Part shown: piece after piece, positions 55,222 through 62,485 of the stretch | How positions within the stretch are numbered: the stretch's first letter is position 1 | How the letters are laid out: each line of letters starts with the position of its first letter | Assembly: GCA_910584945.1 (NCBI GenBank) | Contig: CAJUDY010000002.1 | Span: 119,047 to 183,046, forward strand | Source of the DNA: an uncultured Lachnospiraceae bacterium | GTDB lineage: Bacteria; Bacillota; Clostridia; Lachnospirales; Lachnospiraceae | Length of the DNA stretch: 64,000 bases | Direction of reading: 5' to 3' | Program-made: the position numbers and the translations under genes | The notes under the pieces: generated by a model | Told to the model about the DNA's origin: nothing | The model's input: the letters and a program-made list of their open reading frames with translations, nothing else | Database searches by the model: none

Positions 55222-56741
55222 TCGGAAGGACGAAGAGCGTCTGCCCGGAATGTCTGAGCGTGATTTCGGCGGAAAAAGTGCTCAGAGAAGAGGGGATCTT
55301 TCTGGTGAAAACGTGTCCGCAGCATGGAACTTATGAAGCGCTGATCTGGGAGGGAGACCTTAAGAGCTATGAAGCCTGGGGCGCCAACCTTCAGTCGGCG
55401 GATCAGGTACCGGCGGTCCGTCCCGCCGATCAGGGCTGCCCCTACGACTGCGGGCTTTGTGAGGAGCATGAGAGAAGGGGCTGCTGCGTCCTTCTGGAGG
55501 TGACCAGCCGGTGTAACCTTCGCTGCCCGGTCTGTTTTGCCGGAGCGGGGGAGGCCGGAAGCGAGGACGTGCCCATGGAGGAGCTGGAGCGCCGGATGGA
55601 ATATCTGATGTCCCACGGAGGCCCTTTTAATCTTCAGATCTCCGGCGGGGAGCCCACGGTCCGGGACGATCTGCCGGAGGTGATCCGGATGGGCAGAGAG
55701 AAGGGATTTACCTTCTTCCAACTGAATACCAACGGTCTGCGTCTGGCGGAAGAGCCGGGCTATGCAAAGAAGCTGAAAGAGGCCGGGCTGTCCTGCGTCT
55801 TCCTGCAGTTTGACGGGGTGGAGGACGGGGTGTATGAGGTCCTTCGGGGCAGGGCCCTGTGGGAGAAAAAGAAAGCGGCCATCGACGCCTGCGAGGAGGC
55901 CGGACTGGGTGTGATCCTGGTTCCGGTGGTGACGCCGGGCGTCAACGAGGATCAGGTGGGACAGATTCTCTCCTACGCCGTCAGCCGGATGCCGGTGGTG
56001 CGGGGCGTGCATTTCCAGCCCATCAGCTACTTTGGAAGGTGCCTGGAAGCCCAGGGGAGTTACCGGATCACGATTCCGAAGCTGCTCTCTTTGATGGAAG
56101 AGCAGACGGAGGGACAGATGCAGGCGGCCCATTTTACGGGGGGAAATGCGACCAACCCCTACTGTACGTTTCAGGCCAACTATCTAAGACAGGACGACGG
56201 AAGCCTGAAGCCCATGCTCCACGGCACGGCCAGGGCTTACGCCACCTCCGAACAGGCCCGGGAGTTCGTGGCCAGACAGTGGACCGGACCCGAAGGGGAC
56301 GGGACCTGCTGCTGCGGTGTAGAAACAGAAGAGCCGACTGCAACCTGCTGCTGCGGAGTGGAGCCGGAAGAGCCGGCGGCAGCCTGCTGCTGCGGTGTGG
56401 AAACAGAAGAGTTGGCTGCAACCTGCTGCTGTGGTGCAGAGACGGAAGAGACCTCCGGGCCCTGCTGCTGCGGTACGGAAGCGGAAGACTCCTCCGGCGG
56501 GTGCTGCTGCGGGGAGGATACGGCCCAGATGCAGCTGGATACATCGTCTCTTGACGACTTTCTCCGAAATCTGCATAACAACACCTTCGCTGTCTCCGGC
56601 ATGCTCTTCCAGGACGCCGTCAATCTGGATCTTGATCGGCTTCGGCGGTGTTACATTCTGGAGACGGACAGCCGCTACGGGATGGTCCCCTTCTGCGCCT
56701 ACAATATGACCGGGCAGAAAGGAACAACTTTATATCGATGA
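55182..56741 (+). CDS. trsS: Radical SAM protein TrsS with six CCCG repeats
   Basis: 519 aa from the ATG at 55182. N-terminal Cys-rich part (KSVCPECLSVI, CPQHG, CPYDCGLC) and a radical SAM core (about 103-330) with cluster motif CNLRCPVC (Cys111, 115, 118) and the GGEPT segment near 155. Residues 375-445 contain six copies of CCCG each 13 residues apart in an acidic Glu/Thr/Ala-rich linker; the C-terminus (about 450-519) is a further helical domain. The family is described as a radical SAM (seleno)protein; here all codons are Cys. Start alternatives: ATG 55152 and GTG 55218 (GTGA overlap); 55182 has AAAAGGA upstream. A possible product is unknown. Confidence 0.82.
   Translation: MAGTDKTDRTEKVIGRTKSVCPECLSVISAEKVLREEGIFLVKTCPQHGTYEALIWEGDLKSYEAWGANLQSADQVPAVRPADQGCPYDCGLCEEHERRGCCVLLEVTSRCNLRCPVCFAGAGEAGSEDVPMEELERRMEYLMSHGGPFNLQISGGEPTVRDDLPEVIRMGREKGFTFFQLNTNGLRLAEEPGYAKKLKEAGLSCVFLQFDGVEDGVYEVLRGRALWEKKKAAIDACEEAGLGVILVPVVTPGVNEDQVGQILSYAVSRMPVVRGVHFQPISYFGRCLEAQGSYRITIPKLLSLMEEQTEGQMQAAHFTGGNATNPYCTFQANYLRQDDGSLKPMLHGTARAYATSEQAREFVARQWTGPEGDGTCCCGVETEEPTATCCCGVEPEEPAAACCCGVETEELAATCCCGAETEETSGPCCCGTEAEDSSGGCCCGEDTAQMQLDTSSLDDFLRNLHNNTFAVSGMLFQDAVNLDLDRLRRCYILETDSRYGMVPFCAYNMTGQKGTTLYR
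56304..56513 (+). repeat. Six 39-bp in-frame tandem repeats encoding CCCG units
   Basis: Six copies of TGC-TGC-TGC(T)-GGN, starting at 56307, 56346, 56385, 56424, 56463 and 56502, exactly 39 bases apart. The linkers encode 9 acidic residues (VETEEPTAT-type) and are also similar, so the array grew by tandem duplication. Confidence 0.95.
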
Positions 56742-57937
56742 TACCGATGAAAATCGCAGCCTTGGACCACTGGGTGAGAGAACAGGAAGGGTTGTCTGTT
56801 CTCACAAGAGAAAGGATCGAAGCCCTGCAGCTTAGAAAACTGAACCGGCTTTTGGAACAGGAAAAAGAACGGGGAGGCTTTTACTGGAACCTCCCCGGTT
56901 CTCTTTCGGACCTGTCCGAGCTGTCGAAGCTCCCCTTTACCACCGAGGCGGATCTTACGGAACAGGGACATCGGATGGTGCTGCTAAGCCAGGCGAAGAT
57001 CGACCGGATCCGTACGGAGGAGACCTCCGGGACCACCGGACAGGCCAAGAGAGTCTATTATTCCGGTGCGGACAATGAGCGTACCATCTCCTTTTTTGCG
57101 GCGGGGCTCTCGGAGCTGGTGCATCCGGGAGAGAAGACTATGATCTGCATGCCCTTTACAGGTCCGGGGGGTTTAGGGGAGTTGATCGCCGAGGCCATCC
57201 GGCGTCTGGGGGCGAAGCCTCTTGAGACCGGGATCGGGAAGACCTACGGGGAACTGCTTGCGGTCCTCGACGAAGAGCGTCCGGAGACCTTCGTGGGGAT
57301 GCCGGTACCTTTGCTTTCTCTGCTCCGGCTTCAAGGAGAAAAAATAAGTTTAAGACGGGCGCTGGTCAGTGCGGACGCCTGTCCGAAGACCGTCATAGCG
57401 GAGATTGAGGCAAGGCTTGGCAGCAGGCTGTATCCCCATTACGGTTCCCGCGAATCGGGCCTTGGGGGAGCGGTCACCTGTCCGGCGTTCTCCGGCATGC
57501 ATCTGAGGGAAAATGACATCATCGCGGAGATCGTTGACGGAACCGGCCGTCCGCTTCCCAAAGGGCAGTGGGGGGAGCTGGTCATCACCACCATACAGGC
57601 GGACGCCATGCCGCTTCTGCGCTACCGTACCGGAGACTATACAAGACTGATGCCGGACCCCTGTCCCTGCGGCAGCGTGCTGTCAAGACTGGACCGGGTG
57701 GTCCGTATGGGAGGAAAGAGCCGGATGGAGCAGCTGGACGGTATCGTATTTCGCAATCCAAAGATCATAGACTACAGGGCCAGGATGGAAGAAGGGGTTC
57801 TGTATCTGGATGGATATGTGACAGAACCCTGTAAAGATCTGCCAGGTCAGCTTCTGGGCTGTCCGGTTTGCTGGAATTTGTCGCTATTTTCAGAAGAAAA
57901 TCTGCCGTGCTATGCGGCGAAACGAATAATTGAATAA
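56738..57937 (+). CDS. AMP-dependent CoA ligase-like enzyme (DVU_1553 type)
   Basis: 399 aa, related to phenylacetate-CoA ligase (ANL superfamily). P-loop TEETSGTTGQAKRVYYSG (about 90-107), FVGMPVPLL, YPHYGSRESGLGG (A5 motif), LLRYRTGDY (A7) and VVRMGGKSRMEQLDG (A8-like). A small C-terminal part (about 330-399) is shorter than in free ligases. ATG 56738 overlaps the TrsS stop (ATGA); a frame open from 56648 is ignored. It would adenylate and perhaps thioesterify an acid; whether that is a metabolite or a peptide is unknown. Last gene of the nine-gene accessory run. Confidence 0.82.
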   Translation: MIPMKIAALDHWVREQEGLSVLTRERIEALQLRKLNRLLEQEKERGGFYWNLPGSLSDLSELSKLPFTTEADLTEQGHRMVLLSQAKIDRIRTEETSGTTGQAKRVYYSGADNERTISFFAAGLSELVHPGEKTMICMPFTGPGGLGELIAEAIRRLGAKPLETGIGKTYGELLAVLDEERPETFVGMPVPLLSLLRLQGEKISLRRALVSADACPKTVIAEIEARLGSRLYPHYGSRESGLGGAVTCPAFSGMHLRENDIIAEIVDGTGRPLPKGQWGELVITTIQADAMPLLRYRTGDYTRLMPDPCPCGSVLSRLDRVVRMGGKSRMEQLDGIVFRNPKIIDYRARMEEGVLYLDGYVTEPCKDLPGQLLGCPVCWNLSLFSEENLPCYAAKRIIE

Positions 57938-57954
57938 GGAAAAGAGAGGGGGTT

Positions 57955-57983
57955 CGTAACTGTGAAGGTACTGAACAGTTACG
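57955..57983 (+). repeat. Dispersed hairpin repeat, copy C, spanning the start of the ModE-like gene
   Basis: CGTAACTG, 13-base loop TGAAGGTACTGAA, CAGTTACG. It differs from copy B by one loop base and a one-base gap. The GTG start codon of the downstream gene (57962) lies inside the left arm, so the hairpin could occlude the start codon, and the first codons encode repeat-derived residues. Confidence 0.65.
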
Positions 57984-58342
57984 AGATTTCAATGAATGCG
58001 TTTTATTGCAATACCCGGGTTCGAGTGAAGGGAAAAGATTCAAAAGAAAACGATTACTTTGGGCGCGGCGTGGCGGATCTTCTGCACGGGATAGAAGAAT
58101 ATCATTCGCTGAATCTTGCAGCCAAAGAGATGGGGATGGCTTACAGCAAAGCATGGAAGATTATCCGGCTTTCCGAAGAGACGCTGGGAATCCAGCTTCT
58201 GTACCGCATGGGGAAAAATGGCTCCAGACTGACAGAGGAAGGAGCGCGTCTTCTGGAAGTCTACGAGGAGGCAGAGCGGGAGGCTTCCAAAGTTGTGTGC
58301 GAGATCTTTGAGAAATATTATCAGGAACGAATCGGAGGATGA
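57962..58342 (+). CDS. ModE-type winged-helix regulator (standalone DNA-binding domain)
   Basis: 126 aa. LysR/ModE-type winged helix (about 35-105): GVADLLHGIEEYHSLNLAAKEMGMAYSKAWKII and LLYRMGKNGSRLTEEGARLL. There is no molybdate-binding MOP domain, so the effector is unknown; many clostridia carry this short form near molybdenum genes. GTG 57962 has GAGAGGGGG upstream; the alternative ATG 57992 has no good site and would drop ten residues encoded by the hairpin repeat. It follows the CoA-ligase gene by 24 bases and is convergent with moaA. Confidence 0.78.
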   Translation: MKVLNSYEISMNAFYCNTRVRVKGKDSKENDYFGRGVADLLHGIEEYHSLNLAAKEMGMAYSKAWKIIRLSEETLGIQLLYRMGKNGSRLTEEGARLLEVYEEAEREASKVVCEIFEKYYQERIGG

Positions 58343-58361
58343 GTTTTCTCACCCTCCGATT
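58330..58361. terminator. Hairpin over the ends of the convergent ModE-like and moaA genes
   Basis: AATCGGAGG / CCTCCGATT, nine base pairs, loop of 14, covering the stop codons of both genes. The tracts of T are weak, so it is a modest bidirectional terminator. Confidence 0.55.
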
Positions 58362-59323
58362 TGTGACATTTTGCGCTGCTCCGCCGGGCCTTCCAGGGCT
58401 GCCAGATGAAACTGATGTTCGGTCGGTTTGCGGAAAATCGTCTGCTCCAGGGCGGTGCGGATGATGTCATCCGGGCAGCCGGAACGCAGAAGATGCTTCA
58501 GATTGATGCCGTTTTGGTAATACAGACAAAGCTTTAAAAGTCCGTCGGCAGTCAGACGGACCCGGTTGCAGGTGCTGCAGAATTTCCCGTGGATCGCATC
58601 GATGAAGCCAATACAGCCTTTAAAGCCGGGAAGATAGATATAAGTGGCAGGACCGTTGCCCCGGTGTTCCAGGACCGGTACGTAATCCGGATATTTTTTC
58701 AAAAGCATGGGCAAAAGTTCCTGGCGGCTTAAGCCCTTGTACTGCCGTCCGTATCCAATAGGCATGATCTCGATAAACCGTACGTCTACCTGATAAATCT
58801 CAGCAAGATGAACCAGATCAAAAAAATCATTTTTATTGTATCCTTTCAGCAGGACAGAGTTGATCTTGGTTCGGATACCGGAAGCCTGACAGGCGATGAT
58901 GGACTCCATGACTCTGGAGAATTCCGGACGTCCGGTCATGCGTTCAAAGGTCGCTTCATTCAGTGTGTCCAGGCTGATGTTGATGCCGTCCAGGCCGATG
59001 TCTTTTAATGCGGGAAGATATTCCGAAAGAAGGGTGCCGTTAGTTGTAAGTGTTACTTGATCTGTCGTGGGAAGCCCTTTTAAATATTTTAAAAATTTGA
59101 TACAGTCTTTCCGCACAAGCGGTTCCCCGCCGGTTACTTTGAATTTGCGGATGCCCAGCTCTCCGGCCAGGCGGCAGACGTGCAGGATCTCTTCATATCT
59201 GAGAATTTTCTCATGAGGAATGGGAGCAATGTCATCGGGCATGCAGTATTTGCAGCGAAGGTTGCATCGGTCTGTGATAGAGATGCGCATATAATCGATG
59301 GTTCGCCCATGCAGATCTTTCAT
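58349..59323 (-). CDS. moaA: GTP 3',8-cyclase MoaA
   Basis: First step of molybdopterin synthesis: radical cyclisation of GTP. 324 aa, minus strand. N-terminal radical SAM site CNLRCKYC (Cys20, 24, 27), VTGGEPLVRKD, and the C-terminal second Fe-S cluster FCSTCNRVRLTADG with a third Cys at LKLCLY. The last two residues are Gly-Gly, as MoaA needs. AAGGAGAAC precedes the ATG. It is convergent with the ModE-like gene and divergent from the MoeA-like gene. Confidence 0.96.
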   Translation of the reverse strand: MKDLHGRTIDYMRISITDRCNLRCKYCMPDDIAPIPHEKILRYEEILHVCRLAGELGIRKFKVTGGEPLVRKDCIKFLKYLKGLPTTDQVTLTTNGTLLSEYLPALKDIGLDGINISLDTLNEATFERMTGRPEFSRVMESIIACQASGIRTKINSVLLKGYNKNDFFDLVHLAEIYQVDVRFIEIMPIGYGRQYKGLSRQELLPMLLKKYPDYVPVLEHRGNGPATYIYLPGFKGCIGFIDAIHGKFCSTCNRVRLTADGLLKLCLYYQNGINLKHLLRSGCPDDIIRTALEQTIFRKPTEHQFHLAALEGPAEQRKMSQIGG

Positions 59324-59367
59324 TGCGTTCTCCTTTCTGACGGCGTAAATTTGTTAAAAAATAAACA

Positions 59368-59383
59368 TGTTAATATTATAACA
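59368..59383. promoter_or_regulatory. Inverted repeat in the moaA/moeA-like divergent promoter region
   Basis: TGTTA-N6-TAACA, 16 bp, inside a larger TTTGTTA/TAACAAA pair (59350-59356 and 59379-59385). The minus-strand TATAAT (59375-59380) that could serve moaA lies within it. The half-sites resemble ModE half-sites loosely. Candidate operator. Confidence 0.45.
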
Positions 59384-59432
59384 AACGGTTGGAGAAAAGT
59401 ATATAGTTTTTGTGTAAATATTCAAAAAAGTG

Positions 59433-59441
59433 TGGTATAAT
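59433..59441 (+). promoter_or_regulatory. Extended -10 promoter of the MoeA-like gene
   Basis: TGG-TATAAT (-10 at 59436-59441); no good -35. It lies 48 bases before the ATG at 59489. Confidence 0.55.
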
Positions 59442-59488
59442 AGCACAAAAGATTATGCAAATAATACAAAAAGTGAAGGAGGATGTCT

Positions 59489-60514
59489 ATGAAGTGTATT
59501 AATACGGTGGATGCGGTGGGACATGTGCTGTGCCACGACATTACCAGAATCGTGAAGGATGTAGTGAAGGATACCGCATTTCGGAAGGGGCATGTGGTTA
59601 CGGAGGAGGACATCCCGGTGCTCTTGTCTTTGGGAAAGGATCATCTGTATGTGTGGGAGAAAAACGAGAACATGCTGCATGAAGACGAGGCGGCGCAGAT
59701 TCTGTATGAAGTCTGCAGGAACGACTACATGCATCCCACTCCGGTAAAAGAGGGAAAGATTGAACTGGTGGCGGATTGCGACGGGCTTTTCCGGGTGGAT
59801 GTGGACCGGCTTGATGCAGTCAATGAGATCGAAGAGATCATGATCGCCACAAGGCACACGAACACCGCGGTGAGAAAAGGAGACCGGCTTTTGGGGACAA
59901 GAGTGATTCCTCTGGTCATTGCCAAAGAGAAGATGGAGCAGGTGAAAACGACCGCGGGCAGCGAACCTCTTGTATCTCTCACGCCGTTCAAAGCCATGAA
60001 GGCAGGGATCGTGACGACCGGCAGCGAAGTATATCATGGCAGGATCAAAGATACATTTACGCCGGTGGTCATCGACAAGCTGTCCGGATATGGGATTGAA
60101 GTTTTGGAACACAGGGTTTGTGACGACGATCAGCCAAAGATCACGAATACCATTCTGGAACTGAAGGAAAAGGGCGTGGATCTGATTCTTTGCACCGGCG
60201 GTATGAGCGTGGACCCGGACGACAAGACGCCGGGGGCCATCAAGCATACAGGCGCCAATATCGTCTCTTACGGAGCGCCGGTGCTGCCGGGCGCCATGTT
60301 CCTTTTGGGGTATTTTGAGGACGGAACGCCGGTCATGGGGCTTCCAGGCTGCGTGATGTACGCCAAGGCAACCGTTTTTGATCTGGTGCTGCCCCGTGTC
60401 GCGGCGGGAATTCCGGTGACCAGAAAGGAGCTGGCGCATATGGGGAACGGCGGTCTCTGTCTTGGATGCAAGACCTGTCATTATCCAAGCTGCGGATTTG
60501 GTAAAGGAGTATAG
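59489..60514 (+). CDS. Molybdopterin-binding protein (MoeA/MogA-like, Cys-rich tail)
   Basis: 341 aa. Contains the molybdopterin-binding fold common to MoeA domain III and MogA (about 165-310; GIVTTGSEVYHGRIKDTFTPV, DLILCTGGMSVDPDDKTPGAI, LPGAMFLLGYFEDGTPVMGLPG). The N-terminal region (about 1-160) corresponds to a reduced MoeA-like part (TRIVKDVVKDTAFRKGHVV). A C-terminal tail CLGCKTCHYPSCGFGKG has four Cys, unusual for MoeA. ATG 59489 has AAGGAGG at proper distance; 59483 has none. It probably helps insert molybdate into molybdopterin, inferred from family. Confidence 0.82.
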   Translation: MKCINTVDAVGHVLCHDITRIVKDVVKDTAFRKGHVVTEEDIPVLLSLGKDHLYVWEKNENMLHEDEAAQILYEVCRNDYMHPTPVKEGKIELVADCDGLFRVDVDRLDAVNEIEEIMIATRHTNTAVRKGDRLLGTRVIPLVIAKEKMEQVKTTAGSEPLVSLTPFKAMKAGIVTTGSEVYHGRIKDTFTPVVIDKLSGYGIEVLEHRVCDDDQPKITNTILELKEKGVDLILCTGGMSVDPDDKTPGAIKHTGANIVSYGAPVLPGAMFLLGYFEDGTPVMGLPGCVMYAKATVFDLVLPRVAAGIPVTRKELAHMGNGGLCLGCKTCHYPSCGFGKGV

Positions 60515-60526
60515 TGTAAAAAAGAT

Positions 60527-61423
60527 ATGATAAAAACTGGCGCTTTGATCATTGCATCTTCTGATGTCAGGGAGGAAAACAGGGGTAATGAGGAGATTCC
60601 GGTATTTTTGCCCATGTATCCTCTGGATGGAACGACAGTTATCAAACGGGAGATCGCCGCTCTTCGCAGAGCGGGAGTCTCTCCTGTTCTGGTAATGCTG
60701 GGATATCAGAAAGAAGTACTGAAAAATCATCTGAGTCATAATAAAGTCCTGTATGTGGAAGACGATCAGTATCAGGAGCATGATTTTGCGTCTTCCCTGA
60801 AACTGGGGCTTCGGGAAGCGAAAATGCGGATGGACCGCGCAGCGGTGATTCCGGTGGAGTATCCGGCGTTTGCAAAAGAGACGCTGGAGACGCTTCTGTC
60901 GTGCCCGGGCAGTGCGGTGCCGGTCTGCCATGGAGTGGAGGGCTATCCAAGACTGTATGCGTTCGGAGAACAGAGCGAGCTGAGCCGGTGTCCGGTGGAG
61001 GACGAGGGATGCGTTCTCTCTGTCCGCGCGGAGGGTGGCATCCTTAAGGCGGAGCAGTATGTGAAGGAGCGGAGGGACGCCAAGGAACTCCGGTGCCGGA
61101 ACCGGCTGATCCTCTCGAAGGAAGAGGATTTCTTTGATCCGGAAATGTACCGGCTTCTGTGCCGGATTGACGAGACCGGCTCGATTCAGGCGGCGGCCGG
61201 CAGCATGGGGATGTCTTACACCAAGGGATGGAAGATGGTGAACAAGCTGGAGAAGGAGATGGGGTTTCTTTTTCTGAACCGCTTTAACGGCGGAAAGAAC
61301 GGGGGGAGTTCCACGCTCACCGGGGAAGGGCGGACGTTCCTGGAGCGGTATCACGCCATGGAGGAGGATATGCGGCGGATCGGGCAGCGGTTCTTTGATA
61401 CGTATTTTCAGGATTTTCAGTGA
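60527..61423 (+). CDS. MobA/MocA-like NTP transferase fused to a ModE-type HTH domain
   Basis: 298 aa. Residues 1-190 are a degenerate nucleotidyltransferase (MIKTGALIIASSDV; LPMYPLDGTTVIKREIAALR; VMLGYQKEVLKNHL), lacking the usual GGxSxRMG loop. Residues 205-298 form a ModE/LysR-type winged helix (LLCRIDETGSIQAAAGSMGMSYTKGWKMVNKLE; GGSSTLTGEGRTFLERYHAM). A sensor whose cofactor-making domain is joined to the DNA-binding domain is a sensible molybdate/cofactor switch (inference). It lies 12 bases after the MoeA-like gene; ribosome site weak. A ModE-type site sits 49 bases downstream of its stop. Confidence 0.78.
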   Translation: MIKTGALIIASSDVREENRGNEEIPVFLPMYPLDGTTVIKREIAALRRAGVSPVLVMLGYQKEVLKNHLSHNKVLYVEDDQYQEHDFASSLKLGLREAKMRMDRAAVIPVEYPAFAKETLETLLSCPGSAVPVCHGVEGYPRLYAFGEQSELSRCPVEDEGCVLSVRAEGGILKAEQYVKERRDAKELRCRNRLILSKEEDFFDPEMYRLLCRIDETGSIQAAAGSMGMSYTKGWKMVNKLEKEMGFLFLNRFNGGKNGGSSTLTGEGRTFLERYHAMEEDMRRIGQRFFDTYFQDFQ

Positions 61424-61433
61424 GAAAAGTTCG

Positions 61434-61463
61434 TTGACAGGAAACGGTCGGGAAGTGTATAAT
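61434..61463 (+). promoter_or_regulatory. Promoter of modABC
   Basis: TTGACA (61434-61439, perfect), 18-base spacer, TATAAT (61458-61463, perfect). The ModE-type operator starts eight bases after the -10 box. Confidence 0.85.
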
Positions 61464-61471
61464 TTTCTTAA

Positions 61472-61495
61472 CGTTATTTATATAAAAAAATAACG
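61472..61495 (+). promoter_or_regulatory. ModE-type operator of modABC
   Basis: 24-bp inverted repeat: left arm CGTTATTTA, right arm AAAATAACG, with CGTTAT/ATAACG ends exactly 24 bases apart, as in the known E. coli ModE operator of modA (CGTTATATTG...ACATAACG). Bound at the transcription start, it would block modABC when molybdate is plentiful. Regulators are encoded at 57962 and 60527. Confidence 0.75.
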
Positions 61496-61523
61496 AAGAG
61501 AGAAAAGGGAGACTATAAGAACC

Positions 61524-62432
61524 ATGAAGAGGAAAATGATCGCGATGATGATGGCGTCGGCATTGTGTGTATCGATGGTGTCGGGCTGCGGCTCGAAGGA
61601 AGCGGAGACGCCTACGGAAGCGCCGGCAGCGGCGGAAGAGAGCGGCGGAGCGGAGGAAGCGGCGGAGTCGGAGACGTCAGAAGAAGCAGAGAGCGCGGCC
61701 GGAGAGACGGTGACGCTGAATGTGTTCGCGGCGGCGTCCATGACGGAGACGCTGGAGAAGATTCAGGGGATGTATGGGGAGAAGGCGCCGGAGGTGACGC
61801 TGGTGTTTAACTTTGATTCTTCGGGTACTTTGAAGACGCAGATCCAGGAGGGGGCGGACTGCGACGTATTTATCTCCGCGGCCCAGAAGCAGATGAATCA
61901 GCTGGATATCACGGCTGATCCGGAAGCGAATGAAGAGGGGCTTGATTTTGTGCTGGAGGGCAGCCAGGTCAACCTTTTGGAAAATAAGGTGGTGCTGGCG
62001 GTTCCGGAAGGGAATCCGGCGGGCATCGAGAGTTTTGCGGATCTGGGGACGGACAAGCTTGGCCTGTTGGCCCTGGGCAATGAAGACGTGCCGGTGGGCC
62101 AGTATTCCACGGAGATTCTGACCAATCTGGGATTCTTAGAGGGTCTGGAGGCGGACGGAAAGATCACGTATGGTTCCAATGTAAAAGAAGTGACGACGCA
62201 GGTATCGGAGGCGTCGGCGGACGCGGGCATCATCTATGCGACAGACGCGTTCTCGGCGGGGCTTACGGTCGTGGACGAGGCGGGGGCGGATCTGTGTAAG
62301 CAGGTGATCTATCCTGCGGCGGTCCTGAATACTTCCAAAGTTCCGGAAGCGGCGCAGGCGTTTCTGGACTATCTGAAGACCGACGCGTGCATGGAAGTAT
62401 TCGGAGAAGTGGGATTTTCCAAAGCGCAGTAA
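61524..62432 (+). CDS. modA: Molybdate ABC transporter substrate-binding lipoprotein
   Basis: 302 aa. Lipobox MVSGC (Cys near residue 22) and an Ala/Glu-rich linker (25-60). Then the ModA fold: TLNVFAAASMTETLEKI, FNFDSSGTLKTQIQEGADCDVFISAAQKQM, and FADLGTDKLGLLALGNEDVPVGQYSTEIL, with conserved Ser/Ala oxyanion residues (FAAASM, DSSGTL). Anchored outside; captures molybdate or tungstate. ATG follows AAAAGGGAGACTATAAG. First gene of modABC, with promoter and ModE-type operator. Confidence 0.94.
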   Translation: MKRKMIAMMMASALCVSMVSGCGSKEAETPTEAPAAAEESGGAEEAAESETSEEAESAAGETVTLNVFAAASMTETLEKIQGMYGEKAPEVTLVFNFDSSGTLKTQIQEGADCDVFISAAQKQMNQLDITADPEANEEGLDFVLEGSQVNLLENKVVLAVPEGNPAGIESFADLGTDKLGLLALGNEDVPVGQYSTEILTNLGFLEGLEADGKITYGSNVKEVTTQVSEASADAGIIYATDAFSAGLTVVDEAGADLCKQVIYPAAVLNTSKVPEAAQAFLDYLKTDACMEVFGEVGFSKAQ

Positions 62433-62485
62433 AGGTGCGGGGCGCAGCAGTTGGCTGCGTCCCTGACGTGAATATGGGGGAAGAT

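Noticed and set aside
56304..56513. Regular 39-bp repeats considered as a CRISPR array
   Set aside because: The repeats are contiguous, in frame, similar along their whole length and encode CCCG units in a radical SAM protein; there are no unique spacers or cas genes.
56304..56513. Possible selenocysteine codons in the TrsS repeats
   Set aside because: All eighteen positions are TGC or TGT; no in-frame TGA is present and no SECIS-like hairpin is needed.
59453..61354. Minus-strand frame of 633 codons over the MoeA-like gene and NTP-transferase/HTH fusion
   Set aside because: It has no recognisable domain and covers two well-supported plus-strand genes.
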